Below are positions 51,965 to 60,718 of a DNA stretch of 64,000 bases, in pieces. Origin of the DNA: Pyrobaculum sp. WP30 (GTDB lineage Archaea > Thermoproteota > Thermoprotei > Thermoproteales > Thermoproteaceae). The notes beneath the pieces were generated by a model. The model worked only from the letters and a program-made list of their open reading frames with translations, searched no databases and had not been told where the DNA came from. Position 1 is the stretch's first letter. Each line of letters begins with the position of its first letter. A program made the translations under genes and the position numbers. The DNA is taken from the NCBI GenBank assembly GCA_001189275.1, contig CP012158.1, forward strand, positions 124,001 to 188,000. The letters run 5' to 3'.

Positions 51965-52492
51965 ATGGGAATTTTGGAGTTCCGCTTCCACGGGCGGGGC
52001 GGACAAGGCATGGTGACCGCAGCCCAGGTGCTGGCCACCGCCGCCATACTGGAGGGCAAATACGCACAAGCCTTCCCCGAGTTCGGGCCGGAGCGGAGAG
52101 GCGCCCCGGTGAAGAGCTACCTCCGCGTGTCAGACAAGCCCATATACATCAGGGAGCCAGTCCTCCACCCCGACGTAGTAGTGGTGGCCGACCAGTCGCT
52201 CTTCCAGGCGGAGAACCCGCTAGAGGGCGCGAAGCCCACCACGATACTCGTGGTAAATGGGATGTATAAGGCCCCCCAAAAGACTTATTACGTAGATGCC
52301 ACTTCGTTGGCGATGAAAATCCTAGGCAGGCCGATAGTAAACACCGCCCTGATAGGCGCCGTGGTGAAGGCCACGGGCATAGTATCGCTCTCTTCCGCGG
52401 CCGAAGCCCTGAAGAAATACTTCACAGGCAAGCTCTACGACCTAAACGTGAAGTTAATAGAATCAGCATACCAAGAGACTAAGGAGCTATGA
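51965..52492 (+). CDS. porG: pyruvate:ferredoxin oxidoreductase gamma subunit
   Basis: 175 residues: FRFHGRGGQGMVTAAQVLATAAILEGKYAQAFPEFGPERRGAPVKSYLRVSD is the gamma-subunit signature (G-x-GGQG and E-x-RG). First gene of porG-porD-porA-porB, all joined by 4-bp overlaps. The enzyme makes acetyl-CoA from pyruvate with ferredoxin and can run backwards for CO2 fixation. The TATA box GGTTAAATAA lies 22 bp before the ATG. Confidence 0.94.
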   Translation: MGILEFRFHGRGGQGMVTAAQVLATAAILEGKYAQAFPEFGPERRGAPVKSYLRVSDKPIYIREPVLHPDVVVVADQSLFQAENPLEGAKPTTILVVNGMYKAPQKTYYVDATSLAMKILGRPIVNTALIGAVVKATGIVSLSSAAEALKKYFTGKLYDLNVKLIESAYQETKEL

Positions 52493-52800
52493 GCCTGCCC
52501 AAAGCCGCCGAGCTCCCCATAGGCGCCGTAATTCCGGAGCCCGGCTCCACCAGGAGAAATAAAACGGCCGGCTGGAGGACGCTGAAACCCGTAATACACG
52601 ACGACAAGTGCATAAGGTGCCAGCTCTGCTGGCTCTACTGCCCAGAGGGCACCATAGCGGAGAGGAAGGGGGTGTTCCAGGTAGGCAACAGGACATACGA
52701 TGTCAAATACGAAATAGTGTACGACTACTGCAAGGGTTGCGGCATATGCGCCAACGAATGCCCCACCAAGGCAATAGAGATGGTGCCGGAGGCCCCATGA
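52489..52800 (+). CDS. porD: pyruvate:ferredoxin oxidoreductase delta subunit (8Fe ferredoxin)
   Basis: 103 residues with two [4Fe-4S] motifs: CIRCQLCWLYCPEG and CKGCGICANECPTK (each C-x2-C-x2-C-x3-C-P). It passes electrons from the catalytic core to ferredoxin. The N-terminal 35 residues form the usual delta extension. Overlaps porG upstream and porA downstream by 4 bp. Confidence 0.94.
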   Translation: MSLPKAAELPIGAVIPEPGSTRRNKTAGWRTLKPVIHDDKCIRCQLCWLYCPEGTIAERKGVFQVGNRTYDVKYEIVYDYCKGCGICANECPTKAIEMVPEAP

Positions 52801-53978
52801 TGCAGATACAGAAGACGAGATGGGTGGAGGCCCTGACGGGCAACTACGCAACCGCATACGCCGTCAAGGCGGCTGACGTAGACGTGATAGCGGTCTACCC
52901 CATCACCCCCCAGACAACCATCGTGGAGAAGCTATCGGAGTTTGTGGCAAACGGCGAGCTCAACGCGGAGCTTATCCACGTGGAGAGCGAACACTCGGCG
53001 CTCTCAGCGGTGGTGGGCGCCTCCGCGGCCGGCGCGCGGGTCTTCACAGCGACATCCAGCCAAGGCCTTGAGCTGGCGCACGAGATCCTCCACATAGCCA
53101 GCGCCATGCGGCTACCTATAGTTATGGCCGTGCCGGCTAGGGCCATATCGGCGCCCATAAGCATACACAACGACTACGGCGACGTGATGAATGCCAGAGA
53201 CACAGGCTGGATCATCTACATCGCGGCCTCGGCGCAGGAGGTGTACGACACCATCATCCAGGCATACCGCGTGGCGGAGTCCGTCAACCTCCCAGCCATG
53301 GTGGCCTACGACGGCTTCCTCTTAAGCCACACCGTAGAGCCCGTGGAGCTCAACGATGAGGAGGAGGTACGGAGGTTCCTCCCCCGCCCCGTGAGGCCCT
53401 ACACCCTCAACCCCAAGCGCCCAGTCACCATGGGCCCCCTCGCCTCCCCCGATTGGTACTACGAGTTCAAGTACCAACAAGCCGTAGCCCTAAAAGAGAC
53501 CTACAAAGTCGCTAAGGACGTGGACGCACTCTACGGCGAGAAGTTCGGCCGGAGCTACGGCGTATTGGAGACCTACAAGATGGAGGACGCGGAATACGCC
53601 ATAGTGACATACGGCGGCGCCGCCTTCGGAAACGCAAAAGCCGCCGCCGACATCGCAAGGGAGAGAGGCACAGCCGCCGGTGTGGTCAGGATGAGGCTGT
53701 ACCGGCCCTTCCCCACCATGGATCTGCTGAAGGCCCTGGAGGGGGTTAAGGCATTCGCCGTGTTAGACAGAGCCATAATGTTCGGTAGCCCCGCCGAGGG
53801 CCCACTCTACAAGGACATAGCCACCGCCATGTTTATACACGGCGTAGACAAGCCGGCGGTAGGTGTAATCCACGGCATAGGACAGCGCACCATGTACGTC
53901 GAAGATATGTACAAGATATACACAATGCTCAGGGAAAACCCCAGAAAGGAGGTGGTGTTCATGGGGGTGAGGATATGA
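52797..53978 (+). CDS. porA: pyruvate:ferredoxin oxidoreductase alpha subunit
   Basis: 393 residues. TGNYATAYAVKAADVDVIAVYPITPQTTIVEKLSEF contains the YPITPQ motif of pyruvate-type alpha subunits. VESEHSALSAVVGASAAGARVFTATSSQGLELAHEIL follows. The ATG at 52797 overlaps the porD stop, and a second ATG at 52800 follows directly. A longer open stretch upstream runs through porD in another frame and is not translated. Confidence 0.94.
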   Translation: MMQIQKTRWVEALTGNYATAYAVKAADVDVIAVYPITPQTTIVEKLSEFVANGELNAELIHVESEHSALSAVVGASAAGARVFTATSSQGLELAHEILHIASAMRLPIVMAVPARAISAPISIHNDYGDVMNARDTGWIIYIAASAQEVYDTIIQAYRVAESVNLPAMVAYDGFLLSHTVEPVELNDEEEVRRFLPRPVRPYTLNPKRPVTMGPLASPDWYYEFKYQQAVALKETYKVAKDVDALYGEKFGRSYGVLETYKMEDAEYAIVTYGGAAFGNAKAAADIARERGTAAGVVRMRLYRPFPTMDLLKALEGVKAFAVLDRAIMFGSPAEGPLYKDIATAMFIHGVDKPAVGVIHGIGQRTMYVEDMYKIYTMLRENPRKEVVFMGVRI

Positions 53979-54919
53979 AGCTCTACTACAAAACCCTTAA
54001 GGACCTGCCGCGGGAGGAGCTCTTTGCCCCTGGCCACAGGATGTGCGCCGGTTGCGGCGCCGCCATAGCCATGAGGTGGATAACGAAAACTATAGGGCCA
54101 AACGCCGTCATAGCCAACGCCACTGGTTGCGTGGAGGTGACCACCACCCCGTATCCAGAAACCGCCTGGATGCACCCCTACATACACGTCGCCTTCGAGA
54201 ACTCGGCCGCGGTGGCGTCCGGAGTGGAGGCCGCCATAAAGGCCCTCAAAAGAAAAGGCATGTGGGACGCCGGCGACACCAAGGTGGTCGTCATCGCGGG
54301 CGACGGCGGCACCTACGACATTGGGCTTCAATCGCTAAGCGGCATGCTCGAGAGGCGGCACGGAGTCCTCTACATACTATACGACAACGAGGCCTACATG
54401 AACACGGGCATCCAGAGAAGCGGCTCCACGCCGAAGTACGCATGGACCACAACCACGCCTGTGGGCACTGCCGTGAAGGGCAAGATCCAGTGGAAGAAAG
54501 ACATCATGGGCATCGTGACGGCTCACAGGGTGCCATACGCCGCCACAGCCAGCGTGGCGTACATACTAGACATGGTCAACAAGATAAAGACGGCGCTTGA
54601 ATACACAGAGGAGGGCCCCACCTTCCTACACATATACGCGCCCTGCGTGCCAGGCTGGCGCTACCCCGAGAACAAGACCGTCGAGATCGCGAGGCTTGCG
54701 GTGGAGACAGGCTACTTCCCGCTGTATGAATGGGACCACGGCAAGCTGAAGCTGAACCCGCCCAGTAGCAACCACCTAGACAAATCGAAGAGGAAGCCGC
54801 TAAAGGAGTATTTAAAGCTACAGGGAAGATTTGCCCACTTGACGGAGCAAGAAATTGCAGAGATTGAGAAGGAGCTAGACGCGTACTGGGAATACCTCGG
54901 CAAGTTGGCCCAGTTGTAA
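53975..54919 (+). CDS. porB: pyruvate:ferredoxin oxidoreductase beta subunit
   Basis: 314 residues. GHRMCAGCGAAIAMRWI and ATGCVEVTTTPYP provide cluster cysteines, and VIAGDGGTYDIGLQSLSGMLERRHGVLYILYDNEAYMNTGIQRSG is the ThDP-binding GDG...N motif. A third cysteine-containing block, IYAPCVPGW, is typical of pyruvate-type beta subunits. Last gene of the por operon. Confidence 0.95.
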   Translation: MKLYYKTLKDLPREELFAPGHRMCAGCGAAIAMRWITKTIGPNAVIANATGCVEVTTTPYPETAWMHPYIHVAFENSAAVASGVEAAIKALKRKGMWDAGDTKVVVIAGDGGTYDIGLQSLSGMLERRHGVLYILYDNEAYMNTGIQRSGSTPKYAWTTTTPVGTAVKGKIQWKKDIMGIVTAHRVPYAATASVAYILDMVNKIKTALEYTEEGPTFLHIYAPCVPGWRYPENKTVEIARLAVETGYFPLYEWDHGKLKLNPPSSNHLDKSKRKPLKEYLKLQGRFAHLTEQEIAEIEKELDAYWEYLGKLAQL

Positions 54920-55113
54920 TACCTATAAAGCGTCTAACTACGACCCGCGGCGCCCGGAGGCGGGGCGGCCGTCCCGACCCTCTCGACCGTCTCCTGCCAA
55001 ATCTCTCGCAGATCTCGGCGGCAAGTCCTCGGCAAACGGCTGCTAAGTGTGCTTAAGACGCCAATACCTGTGTGAAAATACAAAGGGGAGGAAAAAGCGG
55101 TTAAATCAGTCTC

Positions 55114-55275
55114 ATGTATTCTCTCGCCGCCTTGGTAGAGGCATTGACGGGCGTAAAGCCGAGGATACGCCGCAAGAAGAACGGTCAGATAATGATAGAG
55201 TGCTACGAGGGACATCTAGACGGCTTCGCCCACTTCGCCGAGCTCGCAGAGGCCATAGTGAGGCGGGGACGGTGA
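55114..55275 (+). CDS. short open reading frame, 53 aa, possible PaREP2-like fragment
   Basis: It reads ALVEALTGVKPRIRRKKNGQIMIECYEGHLDGFAHFAELAEAIVRR, a compact alpha/beta sequence with good codon character. The R-x-KKNGQIxI-x-C...HLDGF pattern recalls a repeated module in large PaREP2-type Pyrobaculum proteins. It could be a true small gene or a relic of a larger one; no TATA box sits at the usual distance. The preceding 54920-55113 has no gene I can support. Confidence 0.4.
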   Translation: MYSLAALVEALTGVKPRIRRKKNGQIMIECYEGHLDGFAHFAELAEAIVRRGR

Positions 55276-55395
55276 GCCCCGCCCCGGCGGGCCTCATGGG
55301 AGTGAGGAAACGAGGGCTGAGTACACGCGACGCCAGCTCCTCCGCGCCGCGCGGTTAGGAGAGCTGTAAACACGGCGAAGAGGGCGCGGGGGGTG

Positions 55396-55404
55396 TTTAT
55401 AAAT
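55396..55404 (+). promoter_or_regulatory. TATA box and leader of the surface-protein gene
   Basis: TTTATAAAT predicts transcription from about 55425, leaving a leader of about 60 nt before ATG 55487. A Shine-Dalgarno-like GGGGGTG lies at 55468-55474, 12 bases before the ATG. A weaker TATA-like ATTAAAAAG (55460-55468) would instead give a leaderless message. A leader with a ribosome site would be unusual among the genes of this window. Confidence 0.45.
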
Positions 55405-55486
55405 CAGCTGTGTATTACCAAAATATCTCTCTAGTTTGAACCTGTTGTTGCGTATTGTCATTAAAAAGGGGGTGCGTCTACCCTAC

Positions 55487-57367
55487 ATGACCAAAACATT
55501 CCTAATCACGCTTGGATTGGCGGCGTTGCTCTTAGCCACAACGACGGTGGTGATTCCGCCGACGGCGAAACTCGAACAAATAGCCTACAAAGTTGAGGAG
55601 ACTACAATTAAGATACAAGGCGCGGGCTTCGCCACGTTGGCGAAGCCGTACGTCACCCCAGGCGAGGGCTATGTGTACGCAGGTATGAAGATCGAGTTCC
55701 TAGGCGCCTACCCCTCTGTGCAGATAGGCGCCGATGGACAGCTCAGCAAGACCTTCGACCAAAACGGCTTCGTCTCTGCCGTATACGCGGGGCCTGACGT
55801 CTCTAAGATAACTTTGGTAAACACGGCGAAGGACCAAATAGAGGTCAAGGTGAGGGTCACCTACACCTACGTGAAGGCCAGCTACGTCCCGCTCAACGGA
55901 GACACCACTATCGAGATCAACGTGCCCGACGGCAAGCTGGCCCAGGGCTTCAACGCCATGGCCCGGCTCACCATCGAGCCCTATGCGCCCTTTGCGATAA
56001 AGGCCGTGGAGAGGCCCGACGGCACCCCAGCCACGGTGTATAGGGTGGAGCCTAAGGTGGTTGAGATAAACACGCCGGGGAAGTACAAGATCATGATTGC
56101 GCAGGGCCAGCCGTTCCCCGCCGCCATGCTTGTGAAGAGCTTGTCTAAGCAGACCGCCACCGTGGCGGCTAACGGCGAATTCGCGGTCACCGGCGCCGAA
56201 GTCGGCGTGCCCCAGGGCTGGAGGTTGCTGGGCTACGTGGTGTTTGCCTACACCGGCGACGCCAACTTAATAGGCAAGGACATCACAGGCGACATCGCCA
56301 TCCAGGGCGGGCTGGTGGATACAGTGACAGACGTCAACCAGAACATAATAGTGAGGAGCGTCTCCTACCTGATCCCGCCTGTGTGGAACTTCAACATCCG
56401 GTACAAGATAGCCATAGTATACGGCGAGCAGTTTAAGATCACGACGAGCCTCCCCAGCACGGTCAACGTGATCTACATACCGATCGTATACAGGGAGGCC
56501 CAGGTGAAGTGGCTTCCCGACAGAGCGCTGGTGAACATCACAGACGTCGACGTGGCGGACGGCCAGTGGACCGCCGTGGTGATGCAACTGCCCGAGTTGG
56601 CCAGGATAGTGGCCATAAGGACGCCGGGCAACGCTATGATATCCAACGCCACTGACGTGAAGCTGGTGTGGGGCGGTGGCGTGAGGGCCGCCTCCATATC
56701 GCCAGACGGGAGGCAGGCGTACCTGCTGGTGCAGATGGGCGACACCAAGGAGACCGGCACATACACCTTCATGATCAGCTGGAGGCCTATGCGGATACCC
56801 GTGGTGGACACGAGGGGCAAGCCGGTTGCACAGCTGTCGGCCACTGCCGACAAGTTTGAGGCCGCCGCCTCCGCTGGCTACGTGGAGGTGAAGATCTACA
56901 GGCCGGAGCCCTTCACAGTGGACATAAGCTACAAGGGCGTCAAGGCGGCGCAGGTTGTGGTGAACTCGCTGGTAGCCAACCCGCAACCCGTGACGTTGGG
57001 CATCTACCAGGTGAAGGTGGTGGTGGTCGGCGCGTTGAACCAGCCCATTGCGGAGGCTTCCGTGTCTATTGACGGCTTCCCCGCCTCCGGCAAGACCGAC
57101 GGCACAGGCGCGGTAAAGTTCCCAGATGTGCTGGCCGGCACCTACAAGGTCAACATAGACGTGGGCGGCAGGGTGAAGGTAAGCGACACCCTAGAGGTCA
57201 ACGGCGACACCGAGAAGGTGGTCAAGACGCCGATAGTGGCCATGGTAGGCGGCGTTCCCATCACGACGCTAGACGCCCTAGCCACCGCAGGCGGACTTTC
57301 GGCGGCTGGGCTGTACTTCGCGCTGTCTAGGAGGAAGGAGCCCGTCGCCGAGGTGGAACAGATCTAA
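55487..57367 (+). CDS. large secreted surface (S-layer-like) protein with C-terminal anchor
   Basis: 626 residues. A signal peptide (MTKTFLITLGLAALLLATTTVVIPP) is followed by long beta-rich domains with very few cysteines or charged clusters. Near residues 530-590 there is a carboxypeptidase-regulatory-like fold (VKVVVVGALNQPIAEASVSIDGFPASGKTDGTGAVKFPDVLAGTYKV). It ends with a membrane helix (ALATAGGLSAAGLYFAL) and a basic RRKE stop-transfer. This plan fits an abundant cell-wall or stalk protein. Whether it is the S-layer subunit itself is not shown. A pyrimidine-rich terminator follows. Confidence 0.7.
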   Translation: MTKTFLITLGLAALLLATTTVVIPPTAKLEQIAYKVEETTIKIQGAGFATLAKPYVTPGEGYVYAGMKIEFLGAYPSVQIGADGQLSKTFDQNGFVSAVYAGPDVSKITLVNTAKDQIEVKVRVTYTYVKASYVPLNGDTTIEINVPDGKLAQGFNAMARLTIEPYAPFAIKAVERPDGTPATVYRVEPKVVEINTPGKYKIMIAQGQPFPAAMLVKSLSKQTATVAANGEFAVTGAEVGVPQGWRLLGYVVFAYTGDANLIGKDITGDIAIQGGLVDTVTDVNQNIIVRSVSYLIPPVWNFNIRYKIAIVYGEQFKITTSLPSTVNVIYIPIVYREAQVKWLPDRALVNITDVDVADGQWTAVVMQLPELARIVAIRTPGNAMISNATDVKLVWGGGVRAASISPDGRQAYLLVQMGDTKETGTYTFMISWRPMRIPVVDTRGKPVAQLSATADKFEAAASAGYVEVKIYRPEPFTVDISYKGVKAAQVVVNSLVANPQPVTLGIYQVKVVVVGALNQPIAEASVSIDGFPASGKTDGTGAVKFPDVLAGTYKVNIDVGGRVKVSDTLEVNGDTEKVVKTPIVAMVGGVPITTLDALATAGGLSAAGLYFALSRRKEPVAEVEQI

Positions 57368-57425
57368 GTAAAAACAGTTTTGTCTTTACCCCAACCCCCC
57401 TTTTCTCCCCTTTCCCCTTTTTCAT
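57368..57425 (+). terminator. pyrimidine-rich transcription terminator
   Basis: Directly after the surface-protein stop come several T- and C-runs (TTTT, CCCCCC, TTTT, CCCC, TTTCCCCTTTTT). T-rich tracts in the non-template strand stop archaeal RNA polymerase. The length of the tract suits a strongly expressed gene. The next TATA box (CATATTTATT) starts at its end. Confidence 0.4.
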
Positions 57426-57451
57426 ATTTATTTACCCAGCTCTCTTTTCCC

Positions 57452-57796
57452 GTGCCTCTGATAAGGATCTACACAGACGAGAGGGGCGAGCCTAGGGCGC
57501 GCATAGTGGAGGAAGACGGCAACTACGTAGTTTCGATGGACGTATTTAGGGATGTCCCGGCGCCTCCCCCCGACGCCGAGGTTCTGCAGATCGGCGAGCG
57601 GTACAAGATTTACGTAAGGAAGTGCCCGCTCCTCAGAGGGGTGTGCGAGTTCGTCTACTTCCAGTTCCCGGGCGGGGTCCAGCTCATCAACGCAAAATAC
57701 GTAGGCCCCGACGACCCCGAGGTCGTTATACAAGAGCTATCCAAGGCCTACCAAGAGGAGGTACCCCAAGACGAAAAACACGGCGCCGAGCAGTAG
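57452..57796 (+). CDS. conserved hypothetical protein, 114 aa
   Basis: Not recognised. A soluble, acidic protein: IRIYTDERGEPRARIVEEDGNYVVSMDVF, then EVLQIGERYKIYVRKCPLLRGVCEFVYFQF with two cysteines, then a helical tail (EVVIQELSKAYQEEVPQDEKHG). GTG 57452 is 24 bp from the centre of a CATATTTATT TATA box. Its 3' end overlaps the small membrane-protein gene on the other strand by 60 bp. Confidence 0.6.
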   Translation: MPLIRIYTDERGEPRARIVEEDGNYVVSMDVFRDVPAPPPDAEVLQIGERYKIYVRKCPLLRGVCEFVYFQFPGGVQLINAKYVGPDDPEVVIQELSKAYQEEVPQDEKHGAEQ

Positions 57797-57928
57797 AATA
57801 GCCAGAACCTCTGTGGCCTTAGGCTTGTTGTGTCCAGGCGGCGACCTCAAGACGAGCGCCACGTAGGTGAGAGTCATTATCAAGATGTAGATTAAAGTCG
57901 CGGCTATTAAAGCAACAAGGGCTTTCAC
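57737..57928 (-). CDS. small two-helix membrane protein
   Basis: 63 residues: ALVALIAATLIYILIMTLTYVALVL, a polar SPPGHNKPKATE loop, and VLAILLLGAVFFVLGYLLLVGLG. It starts at GTG 57928, about 22 bp from a minus-strand ATTTATAAAA TATA box, which supports it as a real gene despite its size. Unknown function. It overlaps the preceding gene in a tail-to-tail arrangement. Confidence 0.6.
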   Translation of the reverse strand: MKALVALIAATLIYILIMTLTYVALVLRSPPGHNKPKATEVLAILLLGAVFFVLGYLLLVGLG

Positions 57929-58022
57929 AAAGTCTCGACTTCGCTGTTTTATAAATAGTTGCGTCGTGTCGTATTGTCACATTCTCACCTCATAGCTTAT
58001 ATACATCAACTCGAAGGTTCAT

Positions 58023-59441
58023 GTGATTACTTTCCATCTTCATCTCTATCAGCCAGATAGATCCGACCCCTGGCTTGAGATGATCTTCCCCGAGCCCTCC
58101 GCCTCGCCGTATCGTCATTGGAACGAAAGGATCTCCCACGAGTGCTACGAGCCGAACGCAGAACTCGGCAACTACAGCTGGGTCAACTTCGACGTGGGGC
58201 CGACCCTGCTGAGCTGGCTTAGGCAGAGCCGGCCTATGGTGTACATGGCCCTCCGCGAGGCGGATAAGGCGGGGCTGGAGAGGTGGGGCTACGGCAACGC
58301 CCTGGCGCACCCCTACTACCACGTCATCCTGCCGCTGGTGCCGCGGCGCGACCGCGACGTCTTGGTCTACTGGGGCGTGGAGTACTTCAAGAGGCATTTT
58401 AGGCGGAGCCCCGAGGGCATGTGGCTCCCGGAGATGGCGGTTGACCTCGAGACGCTTGAGGTGCTTGTGGACAACGGCATCGCGTATACCGTCCTCACCC
58501 AGAGCCAGGTCAAGGGTGGGAGGGCCGGGGGGCCCTATAAGGTGGTTCTGCCCAGCGGCAGAAGCATAGCGGTCTTCGTGCGGGACGAGGGGCTTTCAGA
58601 CGCCTTGGCCTTCGGCGGCTTCGAAAAATTTGTGGAGGCGTTGAGGGGGGTCTCGGGGGATGTGGTAGTGGCCCTCGATGGCGAGACGTTTGGTCATCAC
58701 CAGAAAGGCGCCGAGAAGATGCTGGCGCAGTTTATCGCTAGTCACAGAGATGAGCTGGCGAACTTCGGCAGGCTGTATGAGAGGGGGTACCGGGGCGAGG
58801 TGGAGATAGTGGAGCGGACCTCTTGGAGCTGTCCCCACGGGCTGGGGAGGTGGAGCAGAGACTGCGGTTGCGACGGGCCTGCCCCCTGGAGGGAGGGGCT
58901 GAGGAGGTTGATAGACTGGGTTGGGGAGACGGTGGACAAGGCTTTTGAAGAGCGGCTGGGGCCGGAGGGCTGGCGGCTCCTCAGGGAGTACATCTACGTG
59001 TTGATGGGCGGGGACAACTCGCGGTACTCCACGGAGCAGCTCAAACTTTTAGAGGCTCAGAGGGCTAAGCTGGCGGCGAATACGAGCGACGCATGGTTCT
59101 TCGCCCGGGTGGGGATCGAGTTCGGCATCGCGGTCAAGTGGGCGTTGAGGGCTGTAGAACTTCTCGACGATGCCCAGGCATTAGAAGAGCTCATGAGGCG
59201 TCTGGGCGAATTTGTAGTAAATGGGAGGACTGCCTTGGCTTTTTGCCCAAGGCTAAGAGGTCCTTTGATGGCGGCAGTTATGTACGTGGCGTTATCGACG
59301 GCCGGCCAGACGCCGGAGAAGGTGGGGCCGTATATCGTAAAGCCCGTCGACGACGAATTTGAGGTGGTTGATACGCGGACTTGGGAGGTTTTTAGATTTC
59401 GGCACGACATCCTGTGGGGGTCCGTAGAAAGTTTTAAATAG
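58023..59441 (+). CDS. glycoside hydrolase family 57 protein
   Basis: 472 residues. FHLHLYQPDR is the GH57 start (HxHxYQP), GMWLPEMAVD holds the nucleophile Glu137, and VVALDGETFGHHQKG the acid/base Asp219. TSWSCPHGLGRWSRDCGCDGPAPWR is a cysteine-rich GH57 motif. The family acts on alpha-glucans (amylase, branching enzyme or glucanotransferase); the specificity is not determinable here. No signal peptide, so it probably works on intracellular glycogen. GTG 58023 is 24 bp from a CTTATATAC TATA box. Confidence 0.9.
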   Translation: MITFHLHLYQPDRSDPWLEMIFPEPSASPYRHWNERISHECYEPNAELGNYSWVNFDVGPTLLSWLRQSRPMVYMALREADKAGLERWGYGNALAHPYYHVILPLVPRRDRDVLVYWGVEYFKRHFRRSPEGMWLPEMAVDLETLEVLVDNGIAYTVLTQSQVKGGRAGGPYKVVLPSGRSIAVFVRDEGLSDALAFGGFEKFVEALRGVSGDVVVALDGETFGHHQKGAEKMLAQFIASHRDELANFGRLYERGYRGEVEIVERTSWSCPHGLGRWSRDCGCDGPAPWREGLRRLIDWVGETVDKAFEERLGPEGWRLLREYIYVLMGGDNSRYSTEQLKLLEAQRAKLAANTSDAWFFARVGIEFGIAVKWALRAVELLDDAQALEELMRRLGEFVVNGRTALAFCPRLRGPLMAAVMYVALSTAGQTPEKVGPYIVKPVDDEFEVVDTRTWEVFRFRHDILWGSVESFK

Positions 59442-59458
59442 GGAGCTGAGGAGACGCC

Positions 59459-60682
59459 GTGAGGCTTACTGCGTCTTACGTCCCCATCTTCGTGGCGCGT
59501 ATAGGCTCGGGGGCAAGCGCCTTTCTGGTGGCTAAGCTGGCCAGCGGCGGCGAGCTGGAGGCCGGCGTGGTCCTCGCGGCCTATCCCTTTCTGGAGGCCC
59601 TCGGCGCGTTGATAGCCGGGCGCTGGGCGGACACCTTGGGCCGCAAGAAGACGTTGGTGCTGGGGTACCTAGTCCGGTCGGTCGCCATGATTCTCTTGGC
59701 GCTGACGTTTTACGCCTGGAAAAGCCCTTGGTTTGAGGCTCTGCTCAACGGCGTGATCGGCTTCACCACGGCGTTTATCCTAACCGCGTCGCTGGCCATG
59801 GCGACAGACCTCACCGAGGTTAGAAACAGAGGCGTGGGGATGGGGGGCTTCGAGTTTGTGAACCTCGGTAGCTACGGCGTGGGCTACCTCGTCGGTTCCG
59901 CGCTATACACGGCATTGCACGGCCCCGCCGCCTACCTCGCCCTGGCGCTCTTCACGGCGGTCGCCACTCCGCTCTTCGCGGCGTTTCTCCCAGAGACCAG
60001 GCCCGTGGCCCCCGCCGAGGGCAGGTTCCTCCTCTCCGTCCTGCCGCCTTCTGCCGTCGTCCTTCTGCCTGTGTGGTTTGCCTTAACCACGATAATAGGC
60101 CTGGGGATCTTCGCGCCTAGGGTTCTGCGGGTGGGGGACGCCGGGGGAGACCTGGCGCAGCACGTAGTGGGGAGGCTGGGGGAAAGCCTAGTGGTGGGCG
60201 TCCTCTTCATCGGGGCCTTGGCGGTGCTGGGGGCCGGAGCCGTCTTCTTCGGGAGGCTCGCCGACAGGTGGGGCCGCGTGAAGACCTTCAGGCTGGGGCT
60301 GGTCGGCGGCCTCCTGGCCTTGGTGGTGCTCAACGCGGCGCTTCACCTCGGCCTCGGCCCGGTGGAGGCGGTGGCGTTGACGGGGCCGCTCCTCTTCTTG
60401 ACCTCGGCCATCGGGCCTAGCATATTGGCGTTGATAGGCGACGAGGCCAACATCATGTACAGAGGCACGGTGATGGGCATCTACAGCGTCGTGCTGGGCC
60501 TCGGCATAGGCGTGGGCAGCCTTCTCGGCGGTTTCGTGGCGTCGGCGTACCCCCGTCTGGCGCTCAACGGCCTGGCCGCCGCCGCGTTGGGCGTATACGC
60601 CGTAATGACGGCGTTGCACGTGGCGTTGCTGAGGACCTACGGCATATATCTGAGAGACGCGGCGCCCCAGGTGGCGCGTTAG
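59459..60682 (+). CDS. major facilitator superfamily transporter
   Basis: 407 residues and about 12 membrane helices. GRWADTLGRKKTLVLGYL is the loop 2-3 signature (G-x-x-xDRxGRKx), repeated as GRLADRWGRVKTFRLGL between helices 8 and 9. Substrate unknown. It starts with GTG 17 bp after the GH57 gene, so the two may be co-transcribed, and a sugar or oligosaccharide would be a natural guess. Confidence 0.88.
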   Translation: MRLTASYVPIFVARIGSGASAFLVAKLASGGELEAGVVLAAYPFLEALGALIAGRWADTLGRKKTLVLGYLVRSVAMILLALTFYAWKSPWFEALLNGVIGFTTAFILTASLAMATDLTEVRNRGVGMGGFEFVNLGSYGVGYLVGSALYTALHGPAAYLALALFTAVATPLFAAFLPETRPVAPAEGRFLLSVLPPSAVVLLPVWFALTTIIGLGIFAPRVLRVGDAGGDLAQHVVGRLGESLVVGVLFIGALAVLGAGAVFFGRLADRWGRVKTFRLGLVGGLLALVVLNAALHLGLGPVEAVALTGPLLFLTSAIGPSILALIGDEANIMYRGTVMGIYSVVLGLGIGVGSLLGGFVASAYPRLALNGLAAAALGVYAVMTALHVALLRTYGIYLRDAAPQVAR

Positions 60683-60718
60683 GTTTATAAACATCCACAA
60701 ACGGCTCGTCGTGTTGGG

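Noticed and set aside
52608-52796. Upstream open extension of the porA frame
   Set aside because: It overlaps the ferredoxin-like porD gene in another frame; the ATGA overlap at 52797-52800 is the obvious start.
54934-55113. Open minus-strand frame ending near 54934 with a CRRDLREIWQETVERVG-like helix
   Set aside because: No start codon with a promoter, no recognisable domain, and the sequence is GC-rich noise-like in the remainder.
55295-55325. GTGAGGA...CTGA resembling C and D boxes of a C/D sRNA
   Set aside because: The C box is poor, no C'/D' pair follows, and no guide match could be tested. Too weak to list as a feature.
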